Assembly (NCBI GenBank): GCA_050485365.1
Contig: JBJHBH010000018.1
Span: forward strand, 1-43,220
DNA from: JARFUG01 sp050485365
GTDB lineage: Bacteria > Desulfobacterota > Desulfuromonadia > Desulfuromonadales > JACZKF01
DNA: 43,220 nucleotides
Reading direction: 5' to 3'
Part shown: piece after piece, positions 1 through 8,083 of the stretch
How positions within the stretch are numbered: position 1 is the stretch's first letter
Layout of the letters: each line of letters starts with the position of its first letter
Notes under the pieces: model-generated
Told to the model about the DNA's origin: nothing
The model's database searches: none
The model's input: only the letters and a program-made list of their open reading frames with translations
Program-made: the position numbers and the translations under genes

Positions 1-1069
1 CGCAGGGGATCTCGCGCTCGGTGCCGGGGATGGGGACGGTGACGCTCTGGCGTCCGTCGATCCTGCGGACGAACTCCTGCGCGACCACCCCCTCGACTCT
101 CCGGTCGCCGAGAATTTTCACCACGCTGGTGTTGAACGTGAAGCTCACCCCTTCATGGAGCGCCTCCTCGTATTCCTTGTCGCTGGCGCGGCGCTGCGCT
201 TCGGGGCCGATGTCGAGCGCCTGAACGCTTGCCGCTCCGAGCCGAAGGGCGGTGCGGGCCGCGTCGACGGCGACGTTCCCCGCCCCGACGACGAGGACGC
301 GGTCTGCGGGCTGTACCGGATAGGGGCGATCGGGGAGGCTGCCGTCGCGGATGAGGCTGACCGTCTCGAGAAAATAGATCGCCTGCATGGCGCCGTTGAG
401 GCTCTCACCCTCCACCCCGAGCTTTCGAGAGAGACCTGTGCCGGTTCCGATGAAGATCGCCTGGTAGCCCATGGCGAAGAGCTGGTCGAGGGTCAGGTCT
501 TCGCCGATGACGACGCCGGTCTCGATGCGCACGCCGAGGTTGCGCACGATCTCGATCTGCTTGTCGACCACATGGAAGGGGAGGCGGTATTCGGGGATGC
601 CGTAGCGCAGGACGCCGCCGGCCTTTTGCTGGGCCTCGAAGATGGTGACGCGGTAGTTGAGCTTGGCGAGGATCGCCGCCACGGAAAGCCCCGCAGGACC
701 CGACCCGATGACCGCCACCTTGCCGCGCAGGCGGTTCAGCGCCAGCTCCATCTCTTTCTCGGCGAGAAAGCGCTCGAGCTTGCTGATCTTGATCGGATCT
801 CCCCTGCGCCCCAGCACGCACGCCCCCTCGCATTGGTCGTTGTGCGGACAGACGCGGGCGCAGATGATGGCGAGGTTGCTGTTTTCGTTGATGATGTCGA
901 TCGCCTTGCGGTAGTCCCTCTGTTCAATGGCCTGTATGATCTGCGGAATGCGGTTCTCGATGGGGCATCCCCTCACGCACAGGGGGTTCTTGCACTTGAG
1001 GCAGCGCCGCGCCTCTTCGATGGCCTCTTCCTCGGTAAATCCTTTTTCCAGTTCGTCGAAATTGAGCAT
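1..1069 (-). CDS. gltA: GltA-type NAD(P)-dependent oxidoreductase (glutamate synthase small-subunit family), 3' end outside window
   Basis: Flavoprotein of the glutamate synthase small-subunit/NfnB family, which passes electrons between NAD(P)H and a partner through FAD and iron-sulfur clusters. The visible 356 residues start MLNFDELEKG. They carry Cys23, 26, 31 and 35 and then Cys70, 74, 80 and 84, the two cysteine groups of the N-terminal iron-sulfur domain. A dinucleotide-binding GSGPAG lies at 122-127 and a second one (VVGAGNVAVDAA) near residue 265. The ATG at 1069 follows GAGGAG at good spacing. The gene runs off the left edge, so its C-terminus and any partner gene (for example a SudB/NfnA-like subunit) are unseen. 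The family is certain; whether it acts in glutamate synthesis, sulfide/polysulfide reduction or transhydrogenation cannot be decided here. Confidence 0.9.
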   Translation of the reverse strand, partial: MLNFDELEKGFTEEEAIEEARRCLKCKNPLCVRGCPIENRIPQIIQAIEQRDYRKAIDIINENSNLAIICARVCPHNDQCEGACVLGRRGDPIKISKLERFLAEKEMELALNRLRGKVAVIGSGPAGLSVAAILAKLNYRVTIFEAQQKAGGVLRYGIPEYRLPFHVVDKQIEIVRNLGVRIETGVVIGEDLTLDQLFAMGYQAIFIGTGTGLSRKLGVEGESLNGAMQAIYFLETVSLIRDGSLPDRPYPVQPADRVLVVGAGNVAVDAARTALRLGAASVQALDIGPEAQRRASDKEYEEALHEGVSFTFNTSVVKILGDRRVEGVVAQEFVRRIDGRQSVTVPIPGTEREIPC

Positions 1070-1180
1070 CTGCACTCCTCGCCGCCCCAGACGCCGTGTG
1101 CGGGGCGCGCGTCTCTTGTTGTCGGGCGCAGGATACCACATCTCGGCGCTTCGAGACAAAGGGGCCCCTGGCGCGCGGAT

Positions 1181-2284
1181 TCACTCCTGCCCCTGCCGGT
1201 TTCGCAGCCCCCTCTCGAGCGTCACGACGAAATCCTGCACGTTGGTCAAAATCGCCCGGGCGGTCAGTGTGCCGCGGTTGGCGAGCTTTCCGGCGGCGAA
1301 TTCGGACATGTCGACCAGGTAGAAGTAGACGGGGCGCACCCGGTCGCCGCTCACCTGATAGCTCGGCACCATGTTGCCGGTGGCGATGCTGTGAAGCTGG
1401 CTGGCCAGCGCGATGACGGTGGTGGCGCGGCGGGCCAGGGCGCGCATGGCGTCCTGCGCCTTGTAGACGTCGGAGATGACCTCCGGCAGCGGTCCGTCGT
1501 CGCGGATGGAGCCGGCCAGCACGAAGGGGATGTCGCGCTCGATGACGGTGCGCATGATCCCGTCGCGGATCTCCCCGGTCTGGACGGCGCGGCGCATGGA
1601 GCCAACCGCCCGCAGGCGGTTGAGGGTGTCGAGATGGTGATAGTGCCCCAAAGGGGTGTCGCGCTTGGAATAGATCTCCTGCCCGAGCGAGGTGCCGAAG
1701 AGGGCGCCTTCCAGATCGTGGGTCGGCAGGGCGTTGCCGGCGAGCAGTCCGTGGACGAATCCCCGATCGACAAGGCGCGAAAAGGCCTCGCGGGCGTCGC
1801 GGTCGAAGGCGAGGGCAGGGCCGAGGACCCAGAGGATGAAGCCGTGGCGGCGCTCGAAGGCGAGCAGATCGTAGAGCTCGTCGTAATCGATGGAGAAGGA
1901 CGTCTCCCGGGTGAACTGGGTGCGAAAGGCGAATTTTTCCTTCTCATAGGCCGCGGCGGCGAAGCCGTCGGTGTGGATGACGATGCCGTCCTCGCCGTTC
2001 TCTGCGCGCCCGCAGGCGACGAGGTCCCCTTTTTTCAGGTGCCGAAACTCCACTACCTCCAGGCGCGCGCCGCGGCGCACGACCACGCAGTCCATGCGCG
2101 ATTCTTCCAGCAGCCGCCACTGCCCGGGGCTCAATTGCAGATATTCGGGGTAGACGCTGGTGGCGTGATAGTTATGGGGCGCGATGCCGTCGTCGGGGGC
2201 GGGCTCGAACCGGGCCGTCGGGGCCGAGGCGAGGGGCGAGCGGGAGAAGTCCGGAGGAGTGTAGGGTGGCAAAGTGAAGGGCAT
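1181..2284 (-). CDS. TIGR00300-family protein (ornithine cyclodeaminase-like, LOR/SDH conserved region)
   Basis: A 367-residue protein whose C-terminal half matches the LOR/SDH bifunctional-enzyme conserved region (TIGR00300). Visible signatures are ALFGTSLG, VLAGSIRDDGPLPEVI, DVYKAQDAMR and LHSIATGNMVPSY. Members of this family include archaeal ornithine cyclodeaminase and the C-terminal domain of cyanobacterial arginine dihydrolase/ornithine cyclodeaminase (ArgZ/AgrE), which converts ornithine to proline and ammonia using NAD. That activity here is an inference. No amidinotransferase-like arginine dihydrolase domain is evident in the N-terminal part. ATG 2284 has GGAG about 8 nt upstream; an in-frame GTG at 2302 (MDRRSP...) is possible but has poorer spacing. 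It lies 63 nt downstream of the DUF2267 gene on the same strand, with a perfect hairpin between them. Confidence 0.8.
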   Translation of the reverse strand: MPFTLPPYTPPDFSRSPLASAPTARFEPAPDDGIAPHNYHATSVYPEYLQLSPGQWRLLEESRMDCVVVRRGARLEVVEFRHLKKGDLVACGRAENGEDGIVIHTDGFAAAAYEKEKFAFRTQFTRETSFSIDYDELYDLLAFERRHGFILWVLGPALAFDRDAREAFSRLVDRGFVHGLLAGNALPTHDLEGALFGTSLGQEIYSKRDTPLGHYHHLDTLNRLRAVGSMRRAVQTGEIRDGIMRTVIERDIPFVLAGSIRDDGPLPEVISDVYKAQDAMRALARRATTVIALASQLHSIATGNMVPSYQVSGDRVRPVYFYLVDMSEFAAGKLANRGTLTARAILTNVQDFVVTLERGLRNRQGQE

Positions 2285-2306
2285 GGGCGATCTCCGATCC
2301 ACAGGG

Positions 2307-2342
2307 CGCAGCGCAAGGGGCGCGTGCGTCCCTTGCGCTGCG
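2307..2342 (-). other. Perfect 13-bp hairpin between the DUF2267 and TIGR00300 genes
   Basis: CGCAGCGCAAGGG (2307-2319) is perfectly inverted at 2330-2342 around a 10-nt loop. There is no T-run on either side, so it is not a canonical intrinsic terminator. It may be an mRNA processing or attenuation stem that sets different levels for the two genes it separates. Confidence 0.6.
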
Positions 2343-2347
2343 GCCGA

Positions 2348-2725
2348 TCAGTGCTTTGTCCCTTCGAAAAGGATATCAAAATCCTTGGGGAGCTGGGAGC
2401 GGATATCGTCGATTTCGCCACGGGTCACGGCGTCGCACAGCACCGAAATCACGGCCTTGGCATGCTCCGACGCTTCGGCCGTGTCCGTCCCTTCCTTGCG
2501 GCCGACGCGCTGGATGAATTCATCGACGTCGAAGCTTTCGCGCGTTTCGGACGCCAAGAACGAACGAAACTCACGGGGGAGCTGTGCGGCGAGATTTTTC
2601 GGCTCTCCGCCGAACAGGCGCTGTCCCAGAACGGCGAGGGTGGCCTGCGTCGCCTGCATCGCCTGATCTTTCGAGCTGAAGTGGCCGCGGCTCTGAACTT
2701 CCTTCAGGAATTGATCGGCTTTCAT
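2348..2725 (-). CDS. DUF2267-family protein
   Basis: A 125-residue, helix-rich soluble protein starting MKADQFLKEVQSRG. Its recognisable DUF2267 pattern includes ATLAVLGQRLFGGEPKNLA, AQLPREFRSFL and, in the second half, RSQLPKDFDILF. The two halves look like a duplicated motif (an AQLPREF-type segment, then a SQLPKDF-type segment), as is usual in this family. The molecular role is unknown; relatives are often found with stress genes. ATG 2725 is preceded by GGAG 6 nt upstream, so the longer frame reaching 2773 is unlikely to be used. No signal peptide or membrane segment is seen. Confidence 0.8.
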   Translation of the reverse strand: MKADQFLKEVQSRGHFSSKDQAMQATQATLAVLGQRLFGGEPKNLAAQLPREFRSFLASETRESFDVDEFIQRVGRKEGTDTAEASEHAKAVISVLCDAVTRGEIDDIRSQLPKDFDILFEGTKH

Positions 2726-2833
2726 TCTGATCTCCTTCCATGGCGTGGCTGATGTTGCCTTGGGGATTTTCACGGAAATGCGATGGGTTAATCCTCTATT
2801 TCTCTTGTATCAGATGAGGGGAGGATGGCAAAT

Positions 2834-3772
2834 TCAGGCGCTCTGCGGCTTCAACCGGCCGAAGAGGCGATCGGTCGTCTCTTTGCTGCACAGCTCGGTT
2901 CCAGGCGTCGTCACCGCCGCCGTCCCCGCGGCCACCCCGTAGAGGAACGCCTCCTCGATCGGTCGCCCTTGAGCGAGGGCCAGCGTCATCCCCCCGACGA
3001 AGCTGTCCCCCGCGCCGACGGCGCTGACGACCTCGACGTCGAGGCGGGGGGCGCGAAGCTGGGTTTCGCGGGTGGTGAGAAGGGCGCCTTTATCTCCCAG
3101 GGTGAGAACCAGGACCTCGCACCAGCCGCGCTCGACGATTTCGCGGCAGCCTTTCTCCTGCGCCTCGGGCTCTTCGAGGCTCTCTCCGACGATGGTCTCG
3201 AGCTCGCGTCGGTTCGGCTTGACCAGATACACCCCTTTTTCGAGGGCGGCGCGAAGGGGCTCGCCGGAGGTGTCGAGGATGAGTCGCGCGCCGATGCGCG
3301 CCGCCGACTGGGCCGCCCTGGCATAGAAGTCGACGGGAACGCCGGGAGGGAGGCTTCCGCTGGCGACCAGAAAGGCGGGGAAGGGGGTGAGGAGTCGAAG
3401 CATCTCGAGGCACTGCTGCCACTCGCGCTTGCGGATCTCGGGGCCGGGCAGAACGAAGCGGAATTGCTTGCCCGAGCGCGAATCGAAGACGGTGAAGCTT
3501 TCGCGCGTGAGCTTCTCGATGTTGACGGTGCGGTCGTCGATCCCTTCGAGCCGCAGCAACTTGTGGAGGAGCTGCCCCGTCGCCCCCCCCGAGATGTAGA
3601 ACGGCAGCGCCTTTGCACCGAGGCGGTGAATGGCGCGGGCGACGTTGATCCCTCCGCCGCCCGGCTCGCGGCGCACCTCTTCGCAGCGCAGCTTGTGCGT
3701 GGGGACCACCTCGTCGACGGAGGCGGAGATGTCGATGGTCGGATTCATCGTCAGCGTCGCGATGGTTTTCAC
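2834..3772 (-). CDS. pfkB: PfkB-family 6-phosphofructokinase (Pfk-2-like)
   Basis: A 312-residue ribokinase-fold sugar kinase. The N-terminal TLTMNPTIDIS, the substrate-site stretch RREPGGGGINVARAIHRLG and the C-terminal VSAVGAGDSFVGG (catalytic Asp, anion hole) resemble E. coli Pfk-2 more than fructose-1-phosphate kinases, so ATP-dependent phosphorylation of fructose 6-phosphate is the best call. A tagatose-6-P or fructose-1-P kinase role is the alternative. GTG 3772 with AAGGAG 7 nt upstream is preferred over the longer frame to 3811. It lies 89 nt downstream of the debranching enzyme on the same strand, which fits a role in breaking down stored glucan through glycolysis. The gene list shows no PTS or fructose operon that would argue for fructose-1-P. 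Confidence 0.85.
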   Translation of the reverse strand: MKTIATLTMNPTIDISASVDEVVPTHKLRCEEVRREPGGGGINVARAIHRLGAKALPFYISGGATGQLLHKLLRLEGIDDRTVNIEKLTRESFTVFDSRSGKQFRFVLPGPEIRKREWQQCLEMLRLLTPFPAFLVASGSLPPGVPVDFYARAAQSAARIGARLILDTSGEPLRAALEKGVYLVKPNRRELETIVGESLEEPEAQEKGCREIVERGWCEVLVLTLGDKGALLTTRETQLRAPRLDVEVVSAVGAGDSFVGGMTLALAQGRPIEEAFLYGVAAGTAAVTTPGTELCSKETTDRLFGRLKPQSA

Positions 3773-3861
3773 GCCTTGGCTCCTTCCGCTCTTGATGGCG
3801 CCTGTGGGCACTCGCGCGGCCGTCTCGATCTCTGGCCTACAGAAACCTTAGCATCGGCTCC

Positions 3862-6027
3862 CTATTTGACCACCACCACATTCACCGATCCCTCGCGGCG
3901 CAGCACGTTGACCGCGACGTCGTCGCCGTATCGCCGGATGAGCAGATCGACGCTCGCCTCGCCGATCTTCAGACCCGCGAGGCGCACTTCGTCCAGAAAG
4001 GGGGGGAGGGCGGGATAGGTGAGGCGGACCTCTTTGGCGCCCCCGTCGATGCTCAGCCCGAGGCTCGACTGCAGCAGCAAAAAGACCGCGCCGGCCGCCC
4101 ATGCCTGCGGCGCGCACGACAGAGGATAGAGGATCGGGCCGAGACCCGGTCGGCGGCGAAAGCCACAGAAGAGCTCGGGGAGGCGGTGCAGGTCCATGGC
4201 GATGGAGGTCTGGAAGAGCCCTTCCATGATCTTCAGCGCCTGCCCGGTGTAGCCGTAGCGCGCCAGCCCCGAGGCGATCAGGGCGTTGTCGTGGGGCCAC
4301 ACCGAGCCGTTGTGATACGACATGGGGTTGTAGCGCACCTCCCCCGAGGCGAGGGTGCGCACCCCCCAGCCGGAGAAGAAAGACTCGCCCAGAAGCGTCT
4401 CGGAGATGCGCCGCGCATGCTCGGGCAGGGCGATCCCCGAAAAGAGGCAGTGCCCTGCGTTGGAGCTGCGCACCCGGCAGGGGCGTTTTTCGCCGTCGAG
4501 GGCCAGGGCGTAGACGCCGAGCTCGTCGCACCAGAAGTCGCGGGCGAAATTCTCTTTCAGCTCGGCTGCCTCGCGGCGCAGCTTCAGGGCCAGCGCCTCG
4601 TCGCGCATCATCTCGGCCAGGGCGGCCCCATGCACCTTGGCCTCGTACGCATACCCCTGAACCTCGCACAGAGCGATGGGCGGCGCGGCCATCTCGCCGT
4701 CGGCGTAAAAGACCGAATCGTTGCTGTCCTTCCACCCCTGCTGCACCAGCCCCGTCGGCGAGTGACGGGCGTATTCGAGGTAGCCGTCGCCGTCGGCGTC
4801 GCCGTAATGTTCCATCCAGTCGAGGGCTCGGCGGATATGGGGCCAGATCGATTCGATAAAGGCTCGATCCGCTGTTCTGTGCAGGTAGGCTCCGGCCAGA
4901 ACGATGAACAGCGGAGTCGAATCGACGCTACCGTAGTATTTGCCGAAAGGGATTTCCCCCAGGGCGGCCATCTCCCCTTTGCGCGTCTCGTGAAGGATCT
5001 TTCCGGGCTCCGCATCCTGCGCCTCGTTCTTCTCCTTCGCCTGATGGTGGGCCAGATAGGCGAGAACGCCTCGGGCGATCCCCGGATTGATCCAGAGCGT
5101 TTCGAAGGCGCTGATGAGCCCGTCTCGCCCGAAGGCGGTGCTGAACCAGGGGACTCCCGCATAGGGGTAGAGCCCCTGAGGGGTGCGCGTGAGCATCATC
5201 TGAAGATCGGTGACCGAGCGGTTCAGCCATTGATTGAACTGCTCGTTCGACGTCGCGATGGCGCAGATCTGGCTGCGAACCGTCTCCAATTCGTGCTGCG
5301 ACATCGAGAAGGCCTTCTCGTACGTGCCCGCCTGCACCGCGCCCTCCTCGCCCTCGCAGGCGACGGTCATGAAGATGCGCAGTTCCTGGCGGGGATCGAG
5401 TCGCAGCTCGAAGCGCGCCTCGTTCTCGGCGAGGTGCGCCGGTTCGGGGGAGAACCCGATGACGGTTTTGCGCACCACCCCGTCGAGTCCCGAGTACGCC
5501 AGGGTGACCTCCGAGCGGCCGAGCTGCGTCGGCAGCCCCTCGCCGCGTCTCTCGCGCGTCATCCCGCGCACCTCGAAGATGTCGATGAAGTCGGCGTCGA
5601 AGGCGATGGTGAGGAAGGTCTCCACGTGGAAGAGGCTGAAATTGGTGATGCGCAGTTGCTCGTAGCACACCGACTGCCACAGGAATCTGGAGCGAAAGAT
5701 GTGGAGGGAGTCGCGCTGCACGCGGCGCCCCTCGGCGTCGGTGAAGTCGGGGTTCATCAGGTCGACGGCCAGCAGCTCGTTGTGCTCGTTGACGTTTGAG
5801 CCGAGCAGCAGCGGGCGCGAAGGGCCGAGGCGAAGCTCCAGGCTGGAGAGATGGCGCGTCCCCTCGTGATAGATCCCCTCCTCGCCCATCCCCAGGGCGA
5901 GAATGTCGCCGTGCACGTCGAAGACACCGAACGTCTCCGCCTGCTTCAGCACTCGGCTCAGATCCGACGCCAGAGACGACGTGGCCAGAATGTAGTACTG
6001 ATCGTTGACCTGGATGACCTCCTTCAT
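3862..6027 (-). CDS. Glycogen-debranching-type amylo-alpha-1,6-glucosidase
   Basis: A 721-residue protein. The N-terminal part (about residues 10-200; VFDVHGDILALG, GIYHEGTRHLSSLELRLG) is the debranching-enzyme N-terminal beta domain. From about residue 270 comes an (alpha/alpha)6 glucosidase-like barrel, with PYAGVPWFSTAFGRDGLISA, EYARHSPTGLVQQGWKDS and YNPMSYHNGSVWPHDNALIA as family landmarks. The predicted reaction is hydrolysis of alpha-1,6 branches in glycogen or a related glucan, in the cytoplasm (no signal peptide). ATG 6027 has GGAGG 8 nt upstream. The gene starts 12 nt after the glycosyltransferase stop, so the two are surely co-transcribed. Some family members act on other glucosides, including glucosylglycerate or sucrose, so the substrate is inferred. 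Confidence 0.88.
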   Translation of the reverse strand: MKEVIQVNDQYYILATSSLASDLSRVLKQAETFGVFDVHGDILALGMGEEGIYHEGTRHLSSLELRLGPSRPLLLGSNVNEHNELLAVDLMNPDFTDAEGRRVQRDSLHIFRSRFLWQSVCYEQLRITNFSLFHVETFLTIAFDADFIDIFEVRGMTRERRGEGLPTQLGRSEVTLAYSGLDGVVRKTVIGFSPEPAHLAENEARFELRLDPRQELRIFMTVACEGEEGAVQAGTYEKAFSMSQHELETVRSQICAIATSNEQFNQWLNRSVTDLQMMLTRTPQGLYPYAGVPWFSTAFGRDGLISAFETLWINPGIARGVLAYLAHHQAKEKNEAQDAEPGKILHETRKGEMAALGEIPFGKYYGSVDSTPLFIVLAGAYLHRTADRAFIESIWPHIRRALDWMEHYGDADGDGYLEYARHSPTGLVQQGWKDSNDSVFYADGEMAAPPIALCEVQGYAYEAKVHGAALAEMMRDEALALKLRREAAELKENFARDFWCDELGVYALALDGEKRPCRVRSSNAGHCLFSGIALPEHARRISETLLGESFFSGWGVRTLASGEVRYNPMSYHNGSVWPHDNALIASGLARYGYTGQALKIMEGLFQTSIAMDLHRLPELFCGFRRRPGLGPILYPLSCAPQAWAAGAVFLLLQSSLGLSIDGGAKEVRLTYPALPPFLDEVRLAGLKIGEASVDLLIRRYGDDVAVNVLRREGSVNVVVVK

Positions 6028-6039
6028 CGGCGCCTCCAC

Positions 6040-7194
6040 CTAATGTAGCCGCACCCTCGATGGCGCTTTCGCCCTCACCCGCGCCTCGTAGAGCGCGAGA
6101 TAGTCGCTCGCCATCCGGGCGGCGCTGAACCTGCGTTCGAACTCCATGCGGCAGCGCCGCCGGCTGATGGCGTCGACCCGGTCGACGGCGAGCACCGCCT
6201 CTTCGATGCTCTCGACCAGAAAACCGGTGACGCCGTCCTCGATGATCTCCGGCATCGAGCCGTTGCGCCAGGCGACGACGGGCGTGCCGCAGGCCATCGC
6301 CTCGATGGTGACGAGGCCGAAGGGCTCGGGCCAGTCGATGGGAAAGAGCAGGGCCTTGGCGCCGCCGAGAAAGGCCTCCTTTTCGCCCTCGCCGATCTCG
6401 CCGATGAACTCGACCAAAGGATGGTCGAGCAGAGGCCGTATGGCGGCGTTGAAGTAGTCCATGTCGGCCTTGTCGACCTTCGCAGCGATCTTCAGGGACG
6501 TCTCGCTTCGCAGGGCGATCTCGATGGCGCGATCGACGCGCTTCTCCGGCGAGATGCGTCCGAGAAAGGCGAGGTAGCCGCCGGCCTCCTCGCGCCCCCG
6601 GTACAGATCGAGGGGGAGGCCGTGATGGATCGTCCCCACCCAGTTCGCCCGCGGCAAAGGCTCGCGCTGCGAGGCGGAGATGGAGATGAGCGCCATCTCC
6701 GAATATTCGGCGAAGAGCGCGGCCAGATCGGGGATGTCGAGGCGCCCGTGCAGCGTCGTGAGCTGATTGGCTTTTCGGCGGCGCGAAATGCCGAAATGAA
6801 GATAATCGATATGCCAATGGATGATGTCGAAGGCGGCGCTTCGCCGCAGGACCTCCTCGATCATGACGAAATGGTGCGCCAGGGGATCGACGCAGCGGGC
6901 GTCGAGGCGCAGGGCGGCGGGCGAACAGGGGACGAGGCGTGCCGAAGTCCGGGAATCGCCGCTGGCGAAAAGGGTGACGTCGTGGCCGAGATTGACGAGC
7001 TCTTCGGTCAGGTATGACACGACCCGTTCGGTGCCGCCGTAGAGTTTGGGGGGGACGCTTTCGCTCAGAGGAGATACCTGGGCGATACGCAACCCGCTAC
7101 GCTCGAGGGTGTCTGGGGATTTCACAAGCCGCCCCCAACCGTATCCGGGCGAAGCCTCGGTGTCGATGGGGCGCGGCGTCTGCGCGTCGGTCAT
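6040..7194 (-). CDS. GT4-family glycosyltransferase
   Basis: A 384-residue GT-B enzyme. The N-terminal acceptor domain holds RIAQVSPLSESVPPKLYGG, TERVVSYLTEELVNLGHDVT and DIIHWHIDYLHFG. The donor domain holds FLGRISPEKRVDRAIEIA and the nucleotide-sugar site PFGLVTIEAMACGTPVVA with its E-x7-E arrangement. This is retaining family 4, often annotated as glycogen synthase-like or group 1. The acceptor is unknown, but tight linkage to a debranching enzyme suggests alpha-glucan or glucoside metabolism. ATG 7194 has AGGAG at good spacing, so the much longer open frame reaching 7512 is not needed. It is the first gene of a minus-strand unit and is divergent from the feo operon across a 411-nt gap. 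Confidence 0.88.
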   Translation of the reverse strand: MTDAQTPRPIDTEASPGYGWGRLVKSPDTLERSGLRIAQVSPLSESVPPKLYGGTERVVSYLTEELVNLGHDVTLFASGDSRTSARLVPCSPAALRLDARCVDPLAHHFVMIEEVLRRSAAFDIIHWHIDYLHFGISRRRKANQLTTLHGRLDIPDLAALFAEYSEMALISISASQREPLPRANWVGTIHHGLPLDLYRGREEAGGYLAFLGRISPEKRVDRAIEIALRSETSLKIAAKVDKADMDYFNAAIRPLLDHPLVEFIGEIGEGEKEAFLGGAKALLFPIDWPEPFGLVTIEAMACGTPVVAWRNGSMPEIIEDGVTGFLVESIEEAVLAVDRVDAISRRRCRMEFERRFSAARMASDYLALYEARVRAKAPSRVRLH

Positions 7195-7339
7195 GAATTT
7201 CTCCTGTGGCGTAATGGCCTCGGTTCCCTTGGACGGGAGAGGCACAGACAGCTTACCGCGCACCCTGGCGAATTCAAGCCGTTCCGCTTCATGAAACTGT
7301 CGATGAAACAGGCACATAGGCCCTTTGTGCGCCGTCGCT

Positions 7340-7433
7340 TTGACAAGCCGTGAGCACGGAGGTAGGCTGGAGTCAAAGGCAAACCCTCCTTGTTGGCGCG
7401 CTTGTTCCACCTCCTGGCAGGCGCGCCTTTTTT
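7340..7433 (+). ncRNA. Candidate small transcript (promoter-like site plus terminator hairpin)
   Basis: In the gap between the glycosyltransferase and feoA, TTGACA (7340-7345), a 17-nt spacer and TAGGCT (7363-7368, weak) are followed by GGCGCGC (7395-7401) pairing with GCGCGCC (7421-7427) and six T residues. This would give a plus-strand RNA of about 60 nt that ends well before the feo promoter. No plus-strand gene precedes the hairpin, so it has nothing else obvious to terminate. No known RNA family is recognised. Confidence 0.3.
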
Positions 7434-7505
7434 CACCCGCCTCACCCGTTTCCTCCTTCACCACCCCATTGATTTCAAAGATGAAAACAAATGTCAAAAA
7501 ACCGC

Positions 7506-7534
7506 TTGACAATGTCGGTCGCGCTTAATAAATT
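7506..7534 (+). promoter_or_regulatory. Sigma-70-type promoter of the feo operon
   Basis: A perfect -35 TTGACA at 7506-7511, a 17-nt spacer and -10 TAAATT at 7529-7534 lie about 70 nt upstream of the first feoA. The surrounding 7480-7560 stretch is AT-rich and would suit an iron-responsive repressor site, but I could not place a convincing Fur palindrome. Confidence 0.5.
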
Positions 7535-7605
7535 GATGCCAAATTTCAATTTCACATTTCTCTTCACTTGACCCTTTCCCGCTCGCTTCGCACAGGAGAA
7601 AAACC

Positions 7606-7851
7606 ATGATACCACTCGGATTGCTGAGCCCCGGTGAGTTGGGGGAGATCGCGCAGATTCGTGTTCCAGCGGTTCAGGACGCTGCCTCTTCAAGGGAGAA
7701 GGGGCAAGGGAGGCTCGAGGAGATGGGTCTTCGCATCGGAAAGACCGTCCAGATGCTGACGAACGGAAGCGGTCCGGTGCTGCTGAAGGTCGATGAGTCG
7801 CGTATCGCCATCGATCGCGGCATGGCGATGAAAATTTTTGTCAGGAGGTAA
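7606..7851 (+). CDS. feoA: FeoA-family protein (first copy)
   Basis: An 81-residue SH3-like FeoA protein: MIPLGLLSPGELGEIAQI at the start, then RLEEMGLRIGKTVQMLTNGSGPVLLKVDESRIAIDRGMAM, the usual FeoA core with its RL.EMGL segment. FeoA is thought to bind the cytoplasmic face of FeoB and modulate ferrous iron transport. This copy has a longer, polar insert (about residues 23-35) before RLEEMGL than the second copy. ATG 7606 follows AGGAG at good spacing. It starts the operon feoA-feoA-feoB-Cys-rich peptide. Confidence 0.92.
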   Translation: MIPLGLLSPGELGEIAQIRVPAVQDAASSREKGQGRLEEMGLRIGKTVQMLTNGSGPVLLKVDESRIAIDRGMAMKIFVRR

Positions 7852-7855
7852 GCAG

Positions 7856-8083
7856 ATGAATCTGGCGAAGCTCAAGCCGGGCGAGAAGGGGAAGATCACC
7901 GCCATGGGCGCCATCGGACCGCTCAAAAGAAGGCTCATGGACATGGGCGTTCTGGTGGGAGAAGAGGTCAAGGTCCTCAAGGTGGCCCCTTTCGGCGATC
8001 CCATTGAAGTATCGGTGAAAAACTACAATCTCTCCCTGCGTAAGAAGGAGGCTGAGGGGATCGCCGTGGAGGTCCTTCGATGA
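7856..8083 (+). CDS. feoA: FeoA-family protein (second copy)
   Basis: A 75-residue FeoA: MNLAKLKPGEKGKITAMG, GPLKRRLMDMGVLVGEEVKVLKVAPFGDPIEVSV. It is more typical in length and sequence than the first copy. ATG 7856 has AGGAGG 7 nt upstream; that ribosome site overlaps the last codons of the first feoA. The TGA overlaps the ATG of feoB (ATGA), indicating translational coupling and a fixed ratio with FeoB. Confidence 0.95.
   Translation: MNLAKLKPGEKGKITAMGAIGPLKRRLMDMGVLVGEEVKVLKVAPFGDPIEVSVKNYNLSLRKKEAEGIAVEVLR

Noticed and set aside
155..2752. A plus-strand open frame of 865 codons across the GltA, TIGR00300 and DUF2267 genes
   Set aside because: It is the antisense shadow of three well-supported minus-strand genes; high GC leaves few stops, and its translation has no recognisable motif.
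7480..7600. A Fur box upstream of feoA
   Set aside because: The stretch is AT-rich but I could not align a convincing 19-bp palindrome; reported only as a promoter.
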